Shown here: positions 58,757-64,000 of the stretch, one piece after another
Position numbering within the stretch: position 1 is the first letter of the stretch
How the letters are laid out: each line of letters begins with the position of its first letter
Assembly: GCF_002799245.1 (NCBI RefSeq)
Contig: NZ_NEQV01000002.1
Location: 558,001 to 622,000, forward strand
DNA: 64,000 bases
Direction: 5' to 3'
DNA from: Stenotrophomonas maltophilia
GTDB taxonomy: Bacteria; Pseudomonadota; Gammaproteobacteria; Xanthomonadales; Xanthomonadaceae
Notes under the pieces: model-generated
What the model was told of the DNA's origin: nothing
Database searches by the model: none
The model's input: only the letters and a program-made list of their open reading frames with translations
Made by a program: the position numbers and the translations under genes

Positions 58757-60913
58757 GTGAACCGCGCTTCCGTCCCTGGCCTGGATGCCTTGTTGAACCG
58801 TCCCTCGGCAGCGGTGCTGCCTGCTCCGCTGCGCCAGGCCCTGCGCGAGCATTGGGAAGCGCCGGACTGCGACCACCAGATGCGTGCCACCTGGTCGGTG
58901 CTGGGCGATACCCTCGATGCGCTGGCGATGCTCTCGGCAGACGAGGGCGCGGTGGTGGCAGCCTTGCTGTTCGACCTGCCGGGCCTGCGCGTCAGCCTGG
59001 ACCAGCTGCCGCTGGGCGGCCACAAGGCGGCGGTGATCGGGCTGCTCGATGGCCAGGATGCGGCCGATCCGGTGTGGGCGCTGCATGCCGGCCGTGAGGC
59101 GGGACGCAACAGCGAGGGCCTGCGCCGGTTGCTGCTGGCGATCATCCGCGACCTGCGCGTGGTGCCGATCCTGCTGGCACGCCAGCTGGCGCGGATGCGT
59201 GCGGCCGACAAGCTGGACGATGAGCAGCGCCGCGCGCTGGCCCAGCTGACCCGCGACATCCACGCGCCGCTGGCCAACCGCCTTGGCATCTGGCAGCTGA
59301 AGTGGGAGCTGGAAGACCTGGCGTTCCGCCACCTGGAACCGGAGACCTACCGCCGCATCGCCCGCGAGGTGGACGAAACCCGCATCGCCCGCGAGCGTTA
59401 CGTCGAGAACGTCAAGAAGGTGTTGTCGCGCGAGCTGGTCGCCCAGGGCATCAGGGCCGAAGTCAGCGGCCGCCCGAAGCACATCTACAGCATCTGGCGG
59501 AAGATGCAGAAGAAGCGGCTGGCCTTCGACCAGCTGTATGACATCCGTGCGGTGCGCGTGATGGTCGACGACGTCGCCGCCTGCTATGCCGCGCTGGGCG
59601 TGGTGCACGCGTTGTGGGCACCGGTGCCGAGCGAGTTCGACGATTACATCGCCCGGCCCAAGGCCAACGACTATCGCTCGCTGCATACCGCAGTGGTCGG
59701 CCCGGAAGGGCGCACCATCGAAGTGCAGATCCGTACCCATGAAATGCACTCGCAGGCCGAGCTGGGCGTGGCCGCGCATTGGAAGTACAAGGAAGGCGGC
59801 AAGGGCGCGGAGAAGTCCTTCGATCGCAAGATCACCTGGATGCGTCAGCTGCTGGAGCAGGCGCAGGACGGTCAGGGCAATGAACTGGCTGGGGCGCTCG
59901 ATGCCGAGCTGACCGAGGATCGGGTCTATGCGCTGAGCCCGAAGGACGAGGTGCTGGACCTGCCGCAGGGCGCCACGCCGCTCGATTTCGCCTACCAGGT
60001 GCACACCATGGTGGGGCACCGCTGCCGTGGCGCCAAGGTCAACGGCCGTATCGTGCCGCTGACCTATCGCCTGCGCAGCGGCGACCGCGTCGAGATCCTG
60101 ACCGGCAAGGAGGCCGACCCGCGTCGCGACTGGCTGATGCCGGCCAACGGCTTCCTGGCCAGCAACCGCTCGCGCGAGAAGGTCCGCAGCTGGTTCCACA
60201 AGCTGGATCGGGCGCGCAACGTGCAGGCCGGCCGCGAGCTGCTCGAGCGCGAGCTGAAGCGGCTGGGCCTGCAGCACTCGGACCTGGCCGTGGCGGCGAA
60301 GAAGTTTCATGCCGACAGCGTCGATGACCTGTACATCCAGGTGGCGCTGGGCGATACCGGCCCGAACCAGGTCAGCCGTGCGCTGCTGGAAGCGGAGCGT
60401 GCCGCCAGCCAGCCCGCACCTGCGCCGACCCTGCCGCGGCCGACCGCGCGCCGCGAGAACCTGGGCAAGTCCAAGTTCACCGTGCAGGGCGTGGGCAACC
60501 TGCTGGTGCAGCTGGCACGCTGCTGCCAGCCGGTGGCCGGCGAGCCGATCGTCGGCTACCTCACCCGTAGCCGTGGTGTCACCGTACATCGTGCAGACTG
60601 TGCTGCGCTGGCCCGGCTGGCAGCCAGCAGCCCGCAGCGCATCCTGCCGGTGGAATGGGGCCAGGCCGGCGGTGGCTACGAAGTGGACGTGGTGGTTACT
60701 GCGGTCGACCGCCGCTGGCTGCTGAAGGACATCACCAACCTGATCGCCCAGGAAGACGCCTACGTGCTCGACATCCACAGTGACAACGTGCGCAACAGTG
60801 GCCGTGCCCATCTGCGGCTGCGGCTGAAGGTCAGTGACTATGGGCAGTTGTCGACCCTGCTGGGCAAGCTCGATGCGCTGCCCGGCGTGAGCGAGGCGCG
60901 TCGCCTCGGCTGA
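58757..60913 (+). CDS. relA: (p)ppGpp synthetase RelA
   Basis: A 718-aa alarmone synthetase. The N-terminal HD hydrolase region is degenerate (LFDLPG where HDxxED is required). The synthetase domain carries KRPKHIYSIWRKMQKK-type residues and an EFDD motif (about 292-295), diagnostic of RelA rather than SpoT/Rel, which have RxKD. TGS, helical, zinc-finger (CCQPVAGEPIVGYLTRSRGVTVHRADC) and ACT domains follow. It is ribosome-bound and makes pppGpp on amino-acid starvation. Start is GTG 58757; no good ribosome site was seen. Confidence 0.95.
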   Translation: MNRASVPGLDALLNRPSAAVLPAPLRQALREHWEAPDCDHQMRATWSVLGDTLDALAMLSADEGAVVAALLFDLPGLRVSLDQLPLGGHKAAVIGLLDGQDAADPVWALHAGREAGRNSEGLRRLLLAIIRDLRVVPILLARQLARMRAADKLDDEQRRALAQLTRDIHAPLANRLGIWQLKWELEDLAFRHLEPETYRRIAREVDETRIARERYVENVKKVLSRELVAQGIRAEVSGRPKHIYSIWRKMQKKRLAFDQLYDIRAVRVMVDDVAACYAALGVVHALWAPVPSEFDDYIARPKANDYRSLHTAVVGPEGRTIEVQIRTHEMHSQAELGVAAHWKYKEGGKGAEKSFDRKITWMRQLLEQAQDGQGNELAGALDAELTEDRVYALSPKDEVLDLPQGATPLDFAYQVHTMVGHRCRGAKVNGRIVPLTYRLRSGDRVEILTGKEADPRRDWLMPANGFLASNRSREKVRSWFHKLDRARNVQAGRELLERELKRLGLQHSDLAVAAKKFHADSVDDLYIQVALGDTGPNQVSRALLEAERAASQPAPAPTLPRPTARRENLGKSKFTVQGVGNLLVQLARCCQPVAGEPIVGYLTRSRGVTVHRADCAALARLAASSPQRILPVEWGQAGGGYEVDVVVTAVDRRWLLKDITNLIAQEDAYVLDIHSDNVRNSGRAHLRLRLKVSDYGQLSTLLGKLDALPGVSEARRLG

Positions 60914-60943
60914 GCTTCACGCTGCCCCGGCTACCCTGCACGC

Positions 60944-62509
60944 ATGGAACGCGAGCCCCCGCATCGCCCGCATGGCGCTGAACATCCTGCGCTGGACCGC
61001 GTCCGTCGCGAGGGCCGTTGGTGGTGGCTGCAGGCGCGCCATGCGCGCCGGATCTGGCGCTGGGCGCTGCTTGCCGCGCTGGCCGTGTTCGTACTGCTGG
61101 TACTGCTGCGCAAGCCGCTGGCCGACTGGTTCTGGGACGAGCCGCAGATCGAACAGCTGCTGGCCGAGGGGGATCGTGCATTGGCCGCCGGTCGCCTGAG
61201 CGATGCCGATGGCAGTGGTGCGCGCGAGCGCTACCAGGCGGTGCTGGCGCTGGACGGTGATCGCCCGCAGGCGCGCCAGGGCCTGGCCAATACCGGCGCG
61301 GCAGCGCTGCAACAGGCGCGCGATCGCTTGCAGGCTGATGACCTGGACGGCAGCGCGCAGGCACTGGCATTGGCGCGTGAGCTGCAGGTGCCCCAGGGTG
61401 AAGCGGATGCGGTCGCCCGCCAGTTGCAGGCGCGGCGCAGTGCCGGAGCAGGTATTGGTGCGCTGTTGGCGCAGGCGCGCAACGCGTTCGCAGCCGGACG
61501 CCTGGATGACGGCGACAGTAGTGCGTTGCCCTTGTTCCAGCGCATCCTGGCCCTGCAGCCGGACAACCTGCCGGCGCTGGAAGGGCGGGAAGATGCACTG
61601 AGCGACCTGCTGCTGCAGGCGCGCACGCTGGCGGGGCGCGGAGCGCTGGCCGAGGCGGCCGCGATCCTGCGCCGTGCCCGTCAGTTCGATGCCGGCCATG
61701 CCGATCTGCCGGCCAGCGAGGAAGCCCTGGCCCGGGCGGTCGACCAGCGCTTGCGGCAGGCGCAGCGTGCGTTGCAGCGGCAGCAGCTGGAAACGGCGGC
61801 CAAGGGCTTCCTGGCGGTGCTGGCGGTGGCCGCCGACGATCCCAATGCCCAGCGCGGGCGTGAGCAGGCATTGCAGGCGGTGGTGGCGCGCAGCCAGAAA
61901 TCCGCCGACGACTTCCAGTTCGATGCGGCGCAACGCGATGCGGCGCTGGCGGAGGAACTGGGGGCTGCGCAGGCAGTTCGGCAACAATTGGCGCAGCGCC
62001 TGCAGCGCGCGCAGCAGGCACAACGGGCGCTGCAGCAGCCCGCGGTCAGCACGGCGCAGCGCGAACGCCAGCTGCGCGACCACCTGCGCAAGATCGAGCG
62101 TGCCGAGCGTGCAGGGCAGTGGATCAGCCCACCGGGGCACAGCGCGTTCGACGCGCTGCGTGAAGCACAGTCACTGGCCCCTCGCGACGCGCGGGTAAAG
62201 GCCGCCGCCGCGCGCCTGCTGCCCGCCAGCCGCCGCTGCTTCGACGACAACCTGCGGCAGAACCGCGTACAGGCGGCAGGCGCCTGCCTGCAGGCCTGGC
62301 AGACCTTGTCACCGACTGCGGCCGGGCTGCCCTCGGCGCGGCTGCGGCTGGCCCAGCGCTGGCTGGCGATCGGCAGCGAACGGCTCGGCAACGGCGACCT
62401 GGCCTTTGCCGTGCATGCCGCCGAACAGGCACGGTTGCTGCAACCGGACCTGGCCGAACTGCCGGCGTTCGAAGACCGCCTGCGTCGCGCCGGTGGACGG
62501 GCGGACTAG
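60944..62509 (+). CDS. Hypothetical membrane-anchored, repeat-like protein
   Basis: A 521-aa protein. A basic N-terminus (RREGRWWWLQARHARRIWRWALL) is followed by one membrane helix (about 40-57) and a long Ala/Gln/Leu/Arg-rich, almost entirely helical region with TPR-like spacing (e.g. EQLLAEGDRALAAGRL and QARNAFAAGRLDDGD). It probably extends into the periplasm as a scaffold. It begins 30 bases after relA and could be co-transcribed. I do not recognise a characterised family. Its stop shares bases with the stop of the next, convergent gene. Confidence 0.7.
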   Translation: MEREPPHRPHGAEHPALDRVRREGRWWWLQARHARRIWRWALLAALAVFVLLVLLRKPLADWFWDEPQIEQLLAEGDRALAAGRLSDADGSGARERYQAVLALDGDRPQARQGLANTGAAALQQARDRLQADDLDGSAQALALARELQVPQGEADAVARQLQARRSAGAGIGALLAQARNAFAAGRLDDGDSSALPLFQRILALQPDNLPALEGREDALSDLLLQARTLAGRGALAEAAAILRRARQFDAGHADLPASEEALARAVDQRLRQAQRALQRQQLETAAKGFLAVLAVAADDPNAQRGREQALQAVVARSQKSADDFQFDAAQRDAALAEELGAAQAVRQQLAQRLQRAQQAQRALQQPAVSTAQRERQLRDHLRKIERAERAGQWISPPGHSAFDALREAQSLAPRDARVKAAAARLLPASRRCFDDNLRQNRVQAAGACLQAWQTLSPTAAGLPSARLRLAQRWLAIGSERLGNGDLAFAVHAAEQARLLQPDLAELPAFEDRLRRAGGRAD

Positions 62510-64000
62510 GCGAAGAACACCCGCTGTACGGTCGCACGGGCGGCATCGAGCGAGAAATGTTCGGCGACGTTGGCCAGGCCAGCATCGGACAACTGCTGCC
62601 ACAGCTGCGGATCCTGGTACAGGCGGATCACCGCATCGGCGAACCCGGCAGCGTCATCGGCCACCAGCACGTCCTGGCCGGGGTGCAGGTGCATGCCTTC
62701 CACGGCGCAGGTGGTACCGACCACCGGTTGGCCATGGGCCATGCTCAGGTTGATCTTGCCTTTCACTCCGGCGCCGAACCGCAGCGGCGCGATGGCAATG
62801 CGCGCGCCGTCCATGTAGGGCGTGATGTCTTCGACGAACCCGTGCATCTGCACGCCAGGCTGGCGCGCGGCCAGTGCCAGCAGCGATTCCGGTGCCGCAG
62901 CGCCGATGCAGTGCAGGCGCACCTCCGGCAGCCGGGCGCGGATGCGGGCGAACACCTCGCCGATGAACCATTCCATGCCATCCAGGTTCGGCGGATGGCG
63001 GAAGCCACCGACAAACACCAGATCGTGCCGTTGCTCGAATACGGCGCCGGCGCCGGCAACCTCGTGCAGGTTGGAGATCAGCTCCACCCGCACCCGCGGC
63101 GCATCGGCCTGCAGCTGCTCCCGTTCGGCCGCACTGACCAGCACGGTGATGTCGCACTGCTCCATCACCGCCAGTTCGCTGCTGCGGGTGCGTTCGGCTG
63201 CGCGCAGCAGGGTCGTGTCGCCGGCAACTTCGGCACCGCGGCGTTCGCGCAGGTAGTGCAGGTCGACGGTGTCAAACACGGTGCGTGCCTGCGGCGCATA
63301 GCGCTTGAGCAGCGGCAGGCACTCATGGGCGACATGGTGGCGCACCAGCATCGCCACGTCGAAACGCGACCCCTGGCTGCGCAGCCAGCTGGCCACGCCG
63401 TCCAGGAAGGGGGCGTACCAGACTTCCACGCCCATCCGTTGCAGCGCTTCGGTTGCCGCACCGGCATGCTCGCGCCGGGTCGGTACGAACACCACATGGG
63501 CACCGCCCTGCAGCAGCAGGCGGATCAGGTTGACCTGGCGCAGCGACCCGGAATCGCGATCCGGCTGCGGTACTTCCTCGTCCAGGATCAGCACCTGGCG
63601 CCGGCCGCGCAGCAGCAGTGCCGGAGACGGTACTTCGCCAACCCGCGGATGGCGGGCGAGCTCGGTGGCCCAGCGAGCGGCGAAGATGGCCTGGTTGCGC
63701 ACCTGGTAGGCCTTCACGCCGCTGCCGGTGTCGGTGCCGTTGCTGGTGCCTTCGTCGTGGATCACCCGGCTGGCCGGCTGCACCAGTACGCGCAGGCCCT
63801 GTGCACGCACGCGGAAGGCCAGGTCGGTGTCCTCGTAGTACGCGGGCTTGTAGCGGGCATCGAAGCCGTCCAGCTGCTGCCAGAGGGCGCGTGACAGCAT
63901 CAGCGCCGCACCCGAGCAGTAGTCGACGTCGCGCAGGCTGGCAAAACGTGGGTCGTCAGCGGCCTCGAAGCGGCCATAGCTCCAGCCGCTGCCATCGGCG
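62506..64000 (-). CDS. Two-domain glycosyltransferase (N-terminus cut by window edge)
   Basis: At least 497 residues are visible; the frame continues to the right edge, so the first part of the protein is missing. Upstream of 63900 it still reads coherently (DVDYCSGAALMLSRALW). The N-terminal visible part is the end of a GT2-type domain (LDGFDARYKPAYYEDTDLAFRVRAQG). The C-terminal half is a GT4-like domain with FVGGFRHPPNLDGMEWF and the acceptor/donor region AIAPLRFGAGVKGKINLSMAHGQPVV. It is likely to build a cell-surface polysaccharide; sugar unknown. Confidence 0.82.
   Translation of the reverse strand, partial: ADGSGWSYGRFEAADDPRFASLRDVDYCSGAALMLSRALWQQLDGFDARYKPAYYEDTDLAFRVRAQGLRVLVQPASRVIHDEGTSNGTDTGSGVKAYQVRNQAIFAARWATELARHPRVGEVPSPALLLRGRRQVLILDEEVPQPDRDSGSLRQVNLIRLLLQGGAHVVFVPTRREHAGAATEALQRMGVEVWYAPFLDGVASWLRSQGSRFDVAMLVRHHVAHECLPLLKRYAPQARTVFDTVDLHYLRERRGAEVAGDTTLLRAAERTRSSELAVMEQCDITVLVSAAEREQLQADAPRVRVELISNLHEVAGAGAVFEQRHDLVFVGGFRHPPNLDGMEWFIGEVFARIRARLPEVRLHCIGAAAPESLLALAARQPGVQMHGFVEDITPYMDGARIAIAPLRFGAGVKGKINLSMAHGQPVVGTTCAVEGMHLHPGQDVLVADDAAGFADAVIRLYQDPQLWQQLSDAGLANVAEHFSLDAARATVQRVFFA

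Overview
The window is high-GC chromosomal DNA from a gammaproteobacterium of the Xanthomonadaceae, almost certainly Stenotrophomonas maltophilia or a close relative. Three things point there. An AmpR-type regulator is divergent from a class A beta-lactamase of the L2 type. Short GTAG-headed palindromes (the SMAG/REP class described in that species) are scattered between genes. A copL-copA-copB copper operon of Xanthomonas type is present. No rRNA, insertion sequence, integrase or CRISPR array was seen. One tRNA gene (Lys, UUU) is present.

Layout. 1-8.9 kb: end of a glutathione S-transferase, a DUF3014 protein, clpB behind a heat-shock-like promoter, then on the minus strand an RstA/RstB-like two-component system with a MipA/OmpV barrel protein downstream, and metY on the plus strand. 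8.9-16 kb: a repeat-rich gap, a Kef-type antiporter, a TonB-dependent receptor and an ABC-F ATPase. 15.8-22.4 kb: ampR/blaL2, a CPA2 antiporter, a membrane glycosyltransferase, a lipoprotein and a DUF3011 secreted protein. 22.5-38.7 kb: housekeeping genes on the plus strand: aspS, yebC, ruvC-ruvA-kup-ruvB, ybgC-tolQRAB-pal-cpoB, queE and queC. The Tol-Pal block forms the envelope-spanning complex, and the ruv genes the Holliday-junction resolvasome. 38.8-43.2 kb: a putative secreted metalloprotease, tRNA-Lys, then a compact phage-derived module. 43.2-50.9 kb: two secreted esterases, an orphan receiver protein, a CPBP protease, small proteins and copLAB. 51-64 kb: recQ, dps, hrpA, relA, a large membrane-anchored repeat-like protein and a truncated glycosyltransferase at the right edge.

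The most interesting part is the 40.2-43.2 kb module next to tRNA-Lys. It has a CI-like repressor, a divergent Cro/YdaS-like protein, a possible late regulator, a small holin-like protein, a signal-anchored lysozyme and an overlapping Rz/Rz1 spanin pair. It has no capsid, tail, replication or integration genes. Dyads of the form ATTACC-N5-GGTAAT lie over the divergent promoter and again near the far end. This looks like a self-regulated lysis (or holin/endolysin/spanin secretion) cassette rather than an ordinary prophage. Secondary points of interest are a cloverleaf-like inverted repeat at about 9.1 kb, a recurrent GGGGTC palindrome family that sits beside REP hairpins, and a seven-copy 28-bp array just upstream of ruvB.

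Starts were chosen by ribosome-binding site, signal peptide and family length. Many long open frames antisense to real genes exist because of the GC content and were left out.
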